The notes below the pieces were generated by a model, which worked only from the letters and a program-made list of their open reading frames with translations, was not told where the DNA came from and made no database searches. This document shows, piece after piece, positions 46,801 to 57,875 of a stretch of DNA of 64,000 nucleotides. Source of the DNA: Halichondria panicea (taxonomy: Eukaryota > Porifera > Demospongiae > Suberitida > Halichondriidae); NCBI RefSeq assembly GCF_963675165.1, contig NC_087389.1, positions 406,001 through 470,000 on the forward strand, read 5' to 3'. How positions within the stretch are numbered: position 1 is the first letter of the stretch; each line of letters opens with the position of its first letter. Position numbers and translations under genes: made by a program.

Positions 46801-49377
46801 GTAGCCACTGCTTTGATCAGGAACTGTCCTCTATGTAGCCACTGCTTTGATCAGGAACTGTCCTCTATGTAGCCACTGCTTTAATCAGGAACTGTCCTCT
46901 ATGTAGCCACTGCTTTAATCAGGAACTGTCCTCTATGTAGCCACTGCTTTAATCAGGAACTGTCCTCTATGTAGCCACTGCTTTAATCAGGAACTGTCCT
47001 CTATGTAGCCACTGCTTTAATCAGGAACTGTCCTCTATGTAGCCACTGCTTTAATCAGGAACTGTCCTCTATGTAGCCACTGCTTTAATCAGGAACTGTC
47101 CTCTATGTAGCCACTGCTTTAATCAGGAACTGTCCTCTATGTAGCCACTGCTTTGATTAGGAACTGTCCTCTATGTAGCCACTGCTTTAATCAGGAACTG
47201 TCCTCTATGTAGCCACTGCTTTAATCAGGAACTGTCCTCTATGTAGCCACTGCTTTAATCAGGAACTGTCCTCTATGTAGCCACTGCTTTAATCAGGAAC
47301 TGTCCTCTATGTAGCCACTGCTTTAATCAGGAACTGTCCTCTATGTAGCCACTGCTTTAATCAGGAACTGTCCTCTATGTAGCCACTGCTTTAATCAGGA
47401 ACTGTCCTCTATGTAGCCACTGCTTTGATTAGGAACTGTCCTCTATGTAGCCACTGCTTTAATCAGGAACTGTCCTCTATGTAGCGAACTGTCCTCTATG
47501 TAGCCACTGCTTTAATCAGGAACTGTCCTCTATGTAGCCACTGCTTTAATCAGGAACTGTCCTCTATGTAGCCACTGCTTTAATCAGGAACTGTCCTCTA
47601 TGTAGCCACTGCTTTAATCAGGAACTGTCCTCTATGTAGCCACTGCTTTAATCAGGAACTGTCCTCTATGTAGCCACTGCTTTAATCAGGAACTGTCCTC
47701 TATGTAGCCACTGCTTTAATCAGGAACTGTCCTCTATGTAGCCACTGCTTTAATCAGGAACTGTCCTCTATGTAGCCACTGCTTTGATTAGGAACGTCCG
47801 TTTGCAAAAGTAAAACATTCATTTTGTAGCTCTAACTATACACCTAATATGTCCATTGCTCCTCCCCTCCCCAGACAATGTCCCACGCTGTGTATGCTCA
47901 CAATATCCATTGCTCCTCCCCTCCCCAGACAATGTCCCACGCTGTGTATGCTCACAATATCCATTGCTCCTCCCCTCCCCAGACAATGTCCCACGCTGTG
48001 TATGCTCACAATATCCATTGCTCCTCCCCTCCCCAGACAATGTCCCACGCTGTGTATGCTCACAATATCCATTGCTCCTCCCCTCCCCAGACAATGTCCC
48101 ACGCTGTGTATGCTCACAATATCCATTGCTCCTCCCCTCCCCAGACAATGTCCCACGCTGTGTATGCTCACAACATCCAGCACGTGATAGTGGACAACCT
48201 TCAGTTCATGCTGGGAAGTACCAACATCTTGGATACATATTCTGCCCAAAACCAGGCCATTGGAGCACTGAGGAGGTTTGCCTCAGCTGAAGATGTGCAT
48301 GTCACTGTGGTGATTCATCCCAGGAAGGTGAAGGGGGGGTACTCTGTCTGTGTATGTCCCACTGTTGCATTGTAGTGTGTGTTCTCTCATTATACTATTT
48401 GACTGCACATCATGTGTGCATTCATATATACTGCTGTTCAGTGTTTGTGAACTCAGTGTCATATCTGCTATGTACCACCACCACCACAGTCCATCTGATT
48501 ATCATTATTTTGTGCAGGAGGATGACAACAACCCACTTACCACTGCCTCCATATTTGGCACTGCCAAGGCAGCCCAAGAGGCGGACAATGTCATCATTCT
48601 GCAGTGCCCTCACGGCAAAGACAAATACATACAGGTACAAAGGTTGTGTAGGAGTGGTCTAATTATGTGTTTATTGTGTTCAGATCAAAGATACATACAT
48701 GTACGAATGACAAGTTGATCTAGCTCGTTTACACGCAAAGCGTTTTGTCAGGAAGCGCTTTCAAATGCTTTGATTGAATGTTAAGCGTAAACAGGGCCCA
48801 TTTTACTGGCTCTTTGATGCATTTTGTACTACTAGCTGTTTTACAACAGTTTTATTTCTCCCTCCAGGTGACTAAGAACCGTTTCGATGGCGACCTCGGT
48901 ATGGTACCTCTGTCCTGGGACAAAGAGAGTTGTACGATGTCTGGCCACTTCAACCGCCCTCCTCCACAAACTGTTGCTGACAACAAAACTATCACTGCTT
49001 CTCCAGAATTACCGTCATCGCCACACCCTCAAACTGTTAAGAAGCCTGCTTTTGGTGTTTATCGGCCTCAAGGCTCAAAACTGATTGGACGAGTTCAGAG
49101 TACACCTGGAAAGGGTACGAATAGCAGCTCCCCCTTGATCAATCAACCAGGACGGGTTCAGAGTACACCTTTGAAGGGTACAAATAGCGGCTCCCCCTTG
49201 ATCAATCAACCAGGACAGGTTCAGAGTACACCTTTAAAGGGTACAAATAGCGGCTCCCCCTTGATCAATCAACTAGGACGGCTTCAGAGTACACCTTTAA
49301 AGGGTACGAATAGCGGCTCCCCCTTGATCAATCAAGCAAGCCCCGCATCATACGATCCATCACGCCGAACTGTTTGA
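43874..49377 (+). CDS. TWNK: Twinkle, mitochondrial replicative DNA helicase
   Basis: Exons 43874-43881, 43924-44186, 44237-44448, 44503-44556, 44660-44836, 44891-44992, 45053-45174, 45232-45355, 45417-45608, 45686-45759, 45843-45957, 48145-48327, 48518-48634, 48868-49377; 750 residues in one frame (human 684). Twinkle unwinds mtDNA 5'-3' as a hexamer. The first 8-bp coding exon plus a 42-bp intron gives an Arg-rich start, [14 protein letters not shown], a likely mitochondrial presequence. A primase-like half has [14 protein letters not shown] and [12 protein letters not shown]. The RecA-type helicase has Walker [14 protein letters not shown], then [15 protein letters not shown], Walker [11 protein letters not shown], and VTVVIHPRK. 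Residues about 670-745 form a tail of four roughly 20-residue repeats ([17 protein letters not shown]). The exon at 48145 has five in-frame tandem acceptors before it. Confidence 0.93.
45973..47793. repeat. 34-bp minisatellite in a Twinkle intron, about 53 copies
   Basis: The unit runs from GAACTGTCCTCTATGTAGCC to CTTTAATCAG and recurs head to tail for 1.8 kb. Variants cluster: six consecutive TTGATCAG units at about 46679-46860, TTGATTAG at about 47155, 47430 and 47785, and a truncated unit at 47485. There is no unique spacer between copies. The array fills most of the intron that starts at 45958. Confidence 0.97.
47850..48174 (+). repeat. 54-bp tandem repeat carrying Twinkle splice acceptors
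   Basis: Each unit contains the pyrimidine tract and acceptor CCTCCCCTCCCCAG followed by the first 30 bases of the exon (ACAATGTCCCACGCTGTGTA onward). Acceptor-exon junctions fall at 47875, 47929, 47983, 48037, 48091 and 48145. The unit is 54 bp, a multiple of three, and reads [18 protein letters not shown] without a stop. Only the last copy runs on into the conserved helicase sequence. Confidence 0.95.
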
Positions 49378-49655
49378 ATATTGCCAAATCATATTCATTT
49401 TTTCACTTTTGTCAAATCAGTGGCGTGCTATTAACATTCATGAATCCTCTCTCAAGCATGTCAACTGTGTGTGATGAATTTGTCACATCTATTGTCTATT
49501 CTGAGCACCTGCACTCATTCAAACTCATTATACCCAATCTCTATTTTTGTCTGTAATAATTATTTTGTCGAAAAAATTGGATCCATTAATCAAATGAAAT
49601 GAGAGTTACAATCAAAACAATGTATTAAGCCAAATGTGGATTGCTATGATTATAG

Positions 49656-51315
49656 CTATCTTCCAGGTTTATAGTTGTCACGGTTTTGAGTTCTGTCTGG
49701 CTGTAATGGGTGGAGTACTGATCTGTAGTGTTTCTTCTTGCTGTGCTGCACAGTCTGTCTGCTGCTCACGTCAGGGAAGGGGATGCTGATCACATGGAGG
49801 GAACTTCGCTCGTGGGTGGGGTAGCATTTGGTGGTGGTAGTGGTGGGTGGTTTTCTGAGAGGGTGTGTAGCGTACTTGTGTTCCTGTGGAGAACAGTATT
49901 CGTTTTCCATCTGTGTGTGTGTGTGTGTGTGTGGGGGGGGGGGGACTAGTGGATGGACGGGTTCATAGGGTACAAACAATGTTTACCTTTGGTGTTGTAG
50001 TTGTCTTATGTTGCTTGAAATGAGATGTCTGAATATGAAGAAACAATTTGTAACGAGCATCAAACACTTCAAAGCAGTCTCTCCACCGGCATATCAATTG
50101 ATGACCTCTTGAACTGTGAACCTTGTACTTTGAGTGATACAAAGGCAACACCGAGATATGTTCGTTCTGCATATGCTCAAGCAGCTCTTTACTCGAGGAG
50201 AACCTGACTGAACAGTTGCCCCACTCGCAACAACGTGTGTCTTGGAACGTATCTTGTCGAACAGCCTGGTTATAATAAAACGAGTTCTTGTGTAATATCG
50301 AGGGAGGCTCGGCTCTGTAGTAGCCAGTCGATGAGAGGAAGGGGAGGAGCTCTGAAGTGACACCAGGAGGATAACCTGTGAGGGGGGGGTTGTCTAATCA
50401 CATACTCAGCTAACAGTATTCCCTGTGCCTACCTATTACTTGCGCTGATTCGATGTCCCTCAAGTTCCTACTAGATAAATGCGTCTCTCCCTGTCTGCCC
50501 ATCTCCTTCCGAGCTTGATGCTCCTGCTTCACCTGTATAATCAATAAATAAAGTCACCTTGCTACACACTTTTAAATAGCCTAATATGAGCAACCAATAC
50601 TATTCAGAGTAAACACAATGCATTTACATGAAGTTGCCTGAAGAGGTCATCGAGGCGTGGCTGTCCCATGTCTATAGGGGGTGGTGTGCCCCTCCCATGA
50701 GTCCCCCTCTCACTCTCACAGTACGATATTGATGTCTCATAGCCAACAGTTGATACTCGCGTCATCGGAGGCTGTGGGAGGGGTACGATACGACCACGTT
50801 GGGGGAGGGAGGTGAGGGTCTTGAACACCGGATCCTATATACGGAATATACAATACAAGTCAGTGAGCTAGTAATGCAGATTATCTGCTACGTACCTTGG
50901 TCCACTCCACAGGTTGCTGATACAACCATCCTTCTGTTCTGGCCACAGGATCACACTTGGGCAGGGTAGTTAAGAACATCTCAAAGCTGGTCTTCCTCTT
51001 GTTGGAGTGTCCAACCTCTAGCTCTCCACTGGGACCCCTACCACCTTTTCTTTTGGCCCCCAGAACAATCCCACCAGCTCTCCTCTTCTCTGGAGAGATG
51101 ACTACAGACTGCCTCTGAACAACTGTCTCCTTTCTCTTTGCACTGTCCTTGTAGTTGCTTATTTTTCGGAAACCTTCTTTGATAGAGTCAACAAAAGTAA
51201 ATCTCCCTGGTCTGGTTTGCAAGGGAGGTTTCTTCTTTCCCTGAGGACTACTGTTGCTGTGGACCTCCTTCGTCGTGGCTGTAACCACGCTGCCAGCTGG
51301 GTCAGACTCGCCCAT
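49656..51315 (-). CDS. Protein with two GLI/ZIC-style C2H2 zinc fingers
   Basis: Exons on the minus strand: 50896-51315, 50628-50834, 50433-50532, 49987-50375, 49656-49883; 447 residues. The N-terminal 140 residues are basic and low in structure (GKKKPPLQTRPGRF, GAKRKGG). Fingers near residues 290-365 read CEWGNCSVRFSSSKELLEHM...H and CRWRDCFEVFDARYKLFLHI...H. The CX4C spacing, the Trp before the second Cys and a long gap between fingers resemble fingers 1-2 of GLI/GLIS/ZIC factors. Here fingers 3-5 are absent and a basic tail follows. The protein is probably nuclear and possibly DNA-binding or chromatin-linked, but two such fingers alone may serve as a protein-binding pair. Family not identified. 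It converges with Twinkle (278 bp between stops). Confidence 0.65.
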
Positions 51316-51812
51316 ACCTCATACCTTAGCTACAAGCATCTTAGTTAGCTCAGTGTCTTTGTTGCATGCATACTGGAGCTAGCAACGAGCCCCACCCACT
51401 TATTTTAGCTGACTAAGCAAACATTATAATTTATGATGACATTGTGGGTTCGGGTGGCCCAGCGGTTTTCAAGTCATCACTATACATGTAGACACGTTAT
51501 ACCTTACAGGGTAAGGTAAAGGTAAGTAAGGTTTATACAAGAAAAAGATAAAATTAATAATGAACGACACAGAAAGTAAATAATCGTAGATCGGAATACA
51601 CAAAAAATTAAAAAAAGAAGTTTTCAATCTTTTGTACTTTTTGATTAGCTCTTAACTCCAGGGACTAGGATAGGATCAATGACTGAGCCGCCCCATTTGT
51701 TTTAGCTGACTAAGCAAATATTAATAACAATAAGATATCCAATAGTGTGCACGTGTACAAAGACGAAGTGTAATAACTAGAACAGAACAGAACAGTTATT
51801 TACATGTCCTTT
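51316..51812. other. Intergenic interval with a repeated flank
   Basis: TTTTAGCTGACTAAGCAAA occurs at about 51402 and again at about 51701, bracketing some 280 bp. The intervening part starts near GGGTGGCCCAGCGGTT, which resembles a tRNA A box, and later has an A-rich stretch. It may be a tRNA-derived SINE or a local duplication. No gene is seen. Confidence 0.4.
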
Positions 51813-54131
51813 TTACTGATTTTTGCATTGGTCTTTCGTTGCAGCCACCTGTAGAAATAAATGGGAGTTAATATAAACCATTATGCACTACAACAATGCA
51901 TTATTCACACGAACCTGTTTCTCTAAACCATCATCATCCCCTTCTAAGTCATCATCGTCCTCATCATAGTCGTCATCAAACTGTAAACAGTGGTACAATG
52001 CATTGAATCACTGTAGTTGCTCAGAAAAAATTTTTTTCTGATTTTATTTACAGAACGGTATGCACATTCTCATAACAGACCATTAAATATGACATTCCTC
52101 ATCCCACCCCCACATGACACATACACACACAAACTAAGGCACTCACATCTTCATTATCACCGTCCACCCACTCCACCCCCACACAACACACTCACATATT
52201 CACCATCCACCCACTCCACCCCCACATGGCACACCACCACACAACACACTCACATCTTCATCATCACCGTCCTCCTCCAGTGCCTCCCCAGTGAAGAACA
52301 AGACGGCCTTGGGTACTAGTCTGTCACGAATAAATTCAGCCCTTGTATAGTCATCACTGAGAGCCTGAGCTATGTCCTCCTCATCCTCAGCTGCTTCATC
52401 CTGTGGGAAGGAGGGTGGTCAGTGAGCTGTTTCGCAAATTTGAGATATATTATTAACTGTTCAAGAGCTTGATACTTACCTTTGAGTTAACTGTGGGGAT
52501 GGCCAAGTTTCATAGAAGAGAATTATTATAATTATATTCGTGGCACCATTTTTGTCGAGACTTACTGTTTGGTGGGGAGAAGATGTTGAAGAAAGACTCA
52601 CTGGGGACAGTTTTTGTCACCATACGAGCTTGCTGGCCCTTAGCTGTAGTGGGAGGTGGTTTTAGATAACAAATGCACACACACACAAATTTCGGCACTA
52701 CCTTTGTGCTTTTGTTTCTTCTTGATGGTTTTAACGGTGAGATTTTTGCCTTTCTTCCAGTCTATGCTACATCTGAAACAAAACAGTGGGAGATAGTGGG
52801 GTCAATGGGGTCAATGCTATACACCAATCATAAGTTATGAAGCTATAGTTCTAGTCTCTAGAGGATCTAAACCACGCCTACCACTCACCCTTTCCCCTCT
52901 GCAATGGCCGCCCCCTCGAATGCCCAGGGGTCGTCTTTGTTCACTTCACACGTCACTTTGTAAGATTTGGTGAGCACTTTGTTAGTGAACCACTCATTAT
53001 CAGAGAAGTGGAACTCAAGAGAGAAGTCCTGCAAACAAACAAACAGTTGTTTCAAATAATTATATAGTAATTATTAACAGACTAACCATTCCAGTGTCGT
53101 CAGTGTAGAGGACCTTCAAGTCAATCAGGTGTTTGAGAACAGACTCATCTTCTTCCTATGTACACCAGAGGAAGAAAGTCAATATATCAACTGCCCAAAT
53201 ACCTCGAATACCATCACCTTAATAATATCAGTGAATATCTCACAGTTCTTGAAAGCAGTCAACCAGAATTCCTCAACGCCTGTGCTTGGGTCATCATCAC
53301 CTGGGGGACAAATAGTGATAAGAGGATAAGAGGGGGCGGTACAGTGTGGGGCTCACCATCTTTACTAGGGCCTGCCTCGGCTGGTCTGTCCACGTCTGTC
53401 CCATTGTCCTTAATGCTATCTGCACAATAAATTATAAACACACATTGAATATGGACGCAGTGTTAAGAGTGGTTTCCTTGATTACCTGCAGCCTTAATAG
53501 CCAAGACATCTTCCTCCTCGTTATCCTCATCGTCTGACCAGTGGGCTTCCTCGTCTGTCGGCTCATGTGATCCACTGATGATATCACGCCTCTTCTCAAA
53601 CAAGGGTTGATTCAGAACAAGGTATTTGGACTCCAATTTCTGAACCTCAATGTAAAACTGGGCCTCTAGGTTCGTGGACTCCAGCTGGAGTTTCTTGAGA
53701 GCTCGTATCCGTCTCATTTCTTGCTTGTCACGTGGAGGAGGAGGTGCTCTGTAAGATGAACACTTGTTATTCTGACCATAGTTACGACTGAACTTACAAG
53801 GCATTTCCGCCCCCCAGTGCTTGGTTGATTTGAGCGGCTAGTTTCTGTGAGAGTCCCGACATGGCTGTGCCATCAGACAGTATCTTCTTAATGTCATCTG
53901 CAACCAGAGAATAGGTTAAGATTGCTTACTTTCCTACACAGCAGGATACCAGTACAGTATTGTGAATGTGCATTCCAACCATGACACTCCCACATATAGT
54001 ACATATATCCATCAATCTCTAACTGGCTATATCAAACATCCACAAGTGGTATTATACACACACTAACCTTCTTTGAGGCCACTCAAAGCTTGCTCTGCTA
54101 CATCTGAAATCTTATTGTCCTGGTCTGCCAT
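51813..54131 (-). CDS. NAP1L: Nucleosome assembly protein 1-like histone chaperone
   Basis: Exons on the minus strand: 54068-54131, 53798-53897, 53486-53748, 53357-53419, 53203-53300, 53087-53155, 52889-53028, 52702-52772, 52566-52643, 52480-52490, 52254-52400, 51915-51980, 51813-51848; 401 residues (human NAP1L1 about 391). NAP1 proteins shuttle and deposit H2A-H2B. The long dimerisation helix reads RALKKLQLESTNLEAQFYIE...YLVLNQPLFEKRRDII. The core includes VEEFWLTAFKNCEIF, LKHLIDLKV, FSLEFHFSDNEWFTNK, CSIDWKKGKNLTVK and SFFNIFSPP. The C-terminal tail is strongly acidic (FDDDYDEDDDDLEGDDD). One exon is only 11 bp (52480-52490). The donor region of exon 52254-52400 is copied twice downstream. 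Starts head to head with the next gene, 174 bp away. Confidence 0.92.
52141..52260. repeat. Tandem copies of an exon-donor boundary in NAP1L
   Basis: Three imperfect copies of CACTCACATCTTCATNATCACC occur at about 52139, 52192 and 52247, spaced about 53 bp and separated by CCACCCACTCCACCCCCACA-like sequence. The one at 52247 holds the real minus-strand donor and the end of the coding exon; the others lie in the following intron and keep a GTGAGT-like word. Confidence 0.75.
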
Positions 54132-54305
54132 TGTAATCTGACTTTCTAATTCTAACAACTTGATTTAATATTGCCACATGGCATGGTTAGGTATTTTGAG
54201 CATGCGCAATAAAAGAAAAGACTGTGCAGCTGTGAGGTAAACTTCTTCTTTGTTGCCTCTAGCATAATAGTCTTAAACACGTGCCATCACAATTATAGTG
54301 CCGCC

Positions 54306-54866
54306 ATGTTCCCAGGCCGATTTTTCTCCAGCTTTAGACAGCCTCAGCTGCATTCCTGTCTAAGTGAAATGGCTGCAAAACTTTATAGCTTGAAACTTAA
54401 TTTAAATGCTACTAGTGGCGTACATCAACTCCCTTTCAGTGGAGGAGGACCTTTTCGCATTACCACCTTGAAATGGCCAGAGTGGTTTGTCTACATGCAG
54501 GACAACAAAGAGGGTAATGTCAGGGGATGGCAAACTACTCCAGGAAATCAAGGCGAATTTTTGTTTGAACGGATTGACAGCAATTTTTTTCTCATTTCAA
54601 CTATGCGTTGGAAAAATTGGTATCTGTACATGCAGGACAACAGTGAAGGAAATGTTCGAGGATGGGAAAAGGATCCAGGCCTTCAAGGACACTGGCAGCT
54701 CACTCCTAGAGATGATGGATCTTTTCTTCTATCCACTGAGAAATGGCCACACTGGTACATATACATGCAAGACATTGCCTCTGGCAATATCAAAAGCTGC
54801 AATGGAGACCCTGGTCCGCAGGGCCACTTTATGTTCTCTTGCGACCTCAAGCTCTGCAACGAATAA
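54306..54866 (+). CDS. Intronless three-repeat protein, possible beta-trefoil
   Basis: A single exon encodes 186 residues (165 if translation starts at 54369). The first ATG has a perfect GCCGCCATG context. Three repeats of about 44 residues follow, each with W(P)xWxxYMQDN...GN(V/I)(R/K)...DPGxQGHF (YMQDNKEGNVRGW, YMQDNSEGNVRGW, YMQDIASGNIKSC). Three-fold internal repeats of this length with Trp and Gly turns suggest a beta-trefoil or similar lectin-like fold; this is inference. The N-terminal MFPGRFFSSFRQPQLHS is Arg/Phe-rich without acidic residues and might target mitochondria. No classical signal peptide is seen. I do not recognise a named family. Last repeat ends in a Cys-containing tail (CDLKLCNE). 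Confidence 0.7.
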   Translation: MFPGRFFSSFRQPQLHSCLSEMAAKLYSLKLNLNATSGVHQLPFSGGGPFRITTLKWPEWFVYMQDNKEGNVRGWQTTPGNQGEFLFERIDSNFFLISTMRWKNWYLYMQDNSEGNVRGWEKDPGLQGHWQLTPRDDGSFLLSTEKWPHWYIYMQDIASGNIKSCNGDPGPQGHFMFSCDLKLCNE

Positions 54867-55120
54867 CACTAATAGAGCTCAGGAATAGCTGTAATGTAGT
54901 ATTGTACAAGTTCATTTTACCCCATTATAATTATACTTCATATCATAAATTAAGCGGCCTACTAGCTCCTGTGCTGGATACAGTGTTCACACATGCACAA
55001 TAAAGGAATTTCCAACCGAACCACTCACAAAACTGAAATAAACACGTATACTTAACACAAACATACTAATGAAAAATGATAATTTGTTGGTGTTTATCAG
55101 CTAAATAATAGTGTCCTTGA
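54867..55120. other. 3' flank between convergent genes
   Basis: This AT-rich stretch separates the stop of the three-repeat gene from the stop of SLMAP. AATAAA-like words occur at about 55000 and 55036 on the plus strand. No gene is seen. Confidence 0.4.
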
Positions 55121-57443
55121 TCATGTGAGCCAAGATGCCAGAGCTACTCCTATTGATACCAGTGCAATTATTGTCAGAAGCTTCACACGCTACAGGGGAG
55201 GAGAGGGGGAGTATTGGATTAAGGGTATCACAACAAGATAATTATTTCATGTGATTTGATTAAGTGATGAGAGAGACAATCATGTATAATGAAAGTGATT
55301 TTATTTGTGGGTATCTATCTACATTTCATGTGTAGTTGCTAGTACTAAGAACTGGTCAAATAAACAAGCAATTTAACATCCTGTGAGCTGATTTTGAGAA
55401 AAACAGATCTAGGGAGAGAGGGAAAGAGCGAGATGAAAGAGCTGTTATCTGAAGAGTGATATCTGACAGGCGATACAAAGTGACCACAACACAGTCACCA
55501 ATACCTGGTCTTCATCTTCAATAAGATGTAATGTTCTGGGGGGAGGGCACTCAGTCAAACCAACCTTCTCACGAGGTCCAGCTGTCTCTAGCTGTTGTTT
55601 CTCCTGCTCATCCATTGTTCTCCTCAGCTCTTCCATCTCCTTTATCAAGTTGGTGTTCTGAACAAGGGAAACAATCATAATGCACCACATATTGTAGTAC
55701 TGAAAACCACGTGTGCCACAAGATACCATAGCAACAATAACTTACTTCGGCTTTCACTCGCACTGTTTCAGACAATTGTTTGACATATTTGCCCTTAAAC
55801 TTGTCCATCTCTCCCCTGAGTGCTGACTCATCAGAGCTGCTAGATGAAATCTCCGTCCTGTCCCTTCTAGCTCTCTCTACTTCAGCTACAGAGACAACAC
55901 ATACCAGAATAATAGCTAAGCACACAGACATACATATGTTACTTGTAGACATCGTACGGATGTACGTACATATACATAATAAATTGCTCTAAATACCTGT
56001 TACTGAGTTAATTTCTCTTTCTTTGGCTTCTAAATACCTCTGTCTATCGTCTAGTTCAGCTGAAAGAAGGATAAGGTGTCGTGAATACCCACGATTATGT
56101 TGAAACACTTCCCTACCTTGTTTGTCTTGTAGTGCAGACCTCAGTGATGCCTCAGAAGTCAGTTGGTCTGCCAGGAAGTTAACGTATAGTAAAAAGAATT
56201 AAGCAATTCTCAGAGACAAACCTTGTAGGTGTTGCACCTTCTCCTCGGCTGCTTCCAGAGATAACTGCAACAAATCTATTTTACCTGTATAATTATACAA
56301 TGTTCAATAGCAGTGACACAGACAGTAACAGCATGTACACATACACAGCATGTACACATACACAGCACTCATGTAATTGTACACATACACAGACAGTAAC
56401 AGCATGTACACATACACAGCACTCATGTAATTGTACACATACACATACAGTAACAGCATGTACACATACACAGACAGTAACAGCATGTACACATACACAG
56501 CACTCATGTAATTGTACACATACACAGACAGTAACAGCATGTACACTGTACACATACACAGCACTCATGTAATGAACACATTACAATGCGTACTTTTAGT
56601 GATAGCATTGCTGGCCATCCGTCGGCCCAGTTCCTCGATTGTTAGCTGTTTCAAGGCAGCCTCATTCTTGACATAGCCCGCCAACTGTGTCTGTAGGTTC
56701 CTCACTGTCTTCTCTGACTCCCCCAGCTCCTCCTCCAGATCTTGGACCCTCACTGGAGAGTGGGTAGGGGATAATCAACAGTCGGTACATCAAGCTATGT
56801 CTACTATGTACACGTACTATAGGGATAAAATATGACAAACAAGTGTTTGCTTAGCCTATAGAGCCACAAAGGAATGGTAGCTTTATACAGTATATGTAGA
56901 GGCTAGATCAATACATGTACATGTACACACAGTACTGATACACATACATGCTCGACACAGGTTCTCACCCTCCCATTCTCTCTGCTTGTCCTCTATCTGG
57001 TTTTCGGAAGCGAGGAGAGTGCCTCGTCTTGTGAACGCAGGGTGAGGTAGAGGGGCATTCCCCTGACGATCTGTGAGATCACCACTGCTGACTTGTACCA
57101 AAGGGGTGGCCCCCTGTGCCACAAAGATCTGTTCAGCACCATTGTCCACGGACTGGGAGGTGGGGACACCTGTCTGTCGTTGCTTGTCTGTTTCCATTGT
57201 GATCTTGAGATTGACCAGCTCTTCTTCTGTTTCTTCCAAACGCTCTATACTCAAAAAGAGAGAACAACTAATTTAACTATCGTATGAATATGTATGGATG
57301 CTTACGTTTTGTTTTTAACAGCTGCTCCTCCTTGTACTTGACATCGCCCTTGAGATGGTCCAGGTCTGCTGCAAGTGCTTCTTTCTTTTCGTTGAGCTAC
57401 ATAACAGAGGAAAGTTAGAAGTACATGTACGACAATGTCATGC

Positions 57444-57512
<69 letters not shown>

Positions 57513-57782
57513 ACTGTACCTCATCTTGAAGGGTTTTCTTCTCTAGTTCTGCTTGCTTGAGTTGCTCTGACAGTTTGGCCACATCTTGTGTGTGCTGCAA
57601 AGAGAAATGAATGGTCTGCATAAAACGACCTTTACCCACTCACCTCTTGTTTGCTGTTGTCGTAGAGAGTCTTGTATTTCTGACACTCTTGCTCAGCCTT
57701 GTCATAATCTCTCTGTGTGTGGAGGGGGTGGGTTAGTGCTCAAGTAAGGAACATAGCTTTGGCCTCTTAAAGAGTTAACCTA

Positions 57783-57831
<49 letters not shown>

Positions 57832-57838
57832 ACACCCA

Positions 57839-57875
<37 letters not shown>

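Noticed and set aside
45973-48174. CRISPR-like appearance of regularly spaced 34-bp or 54-bp repeats
   Set aside because: Units are directly contiguous without unique spacers, lie in a eukaryotic intron, and no cas genes are present.
47819-48249. Minus-strand repeat frames of 109 and 137 residues over the 54-bp array
   Set aside because: They are antisense shadows of the Twinkle exon-acceptor array; the plus-strand frame continues into conserved helicase sequence.
51445-51480. Possible tRNA gene at the GGGTGGCCCAGCGGTT word
   Set aside because: Only an A-box-like word is present; no B box, anticodon stem or acceptor stem pairing could be drawn. At most a tRNA-derived repeat.
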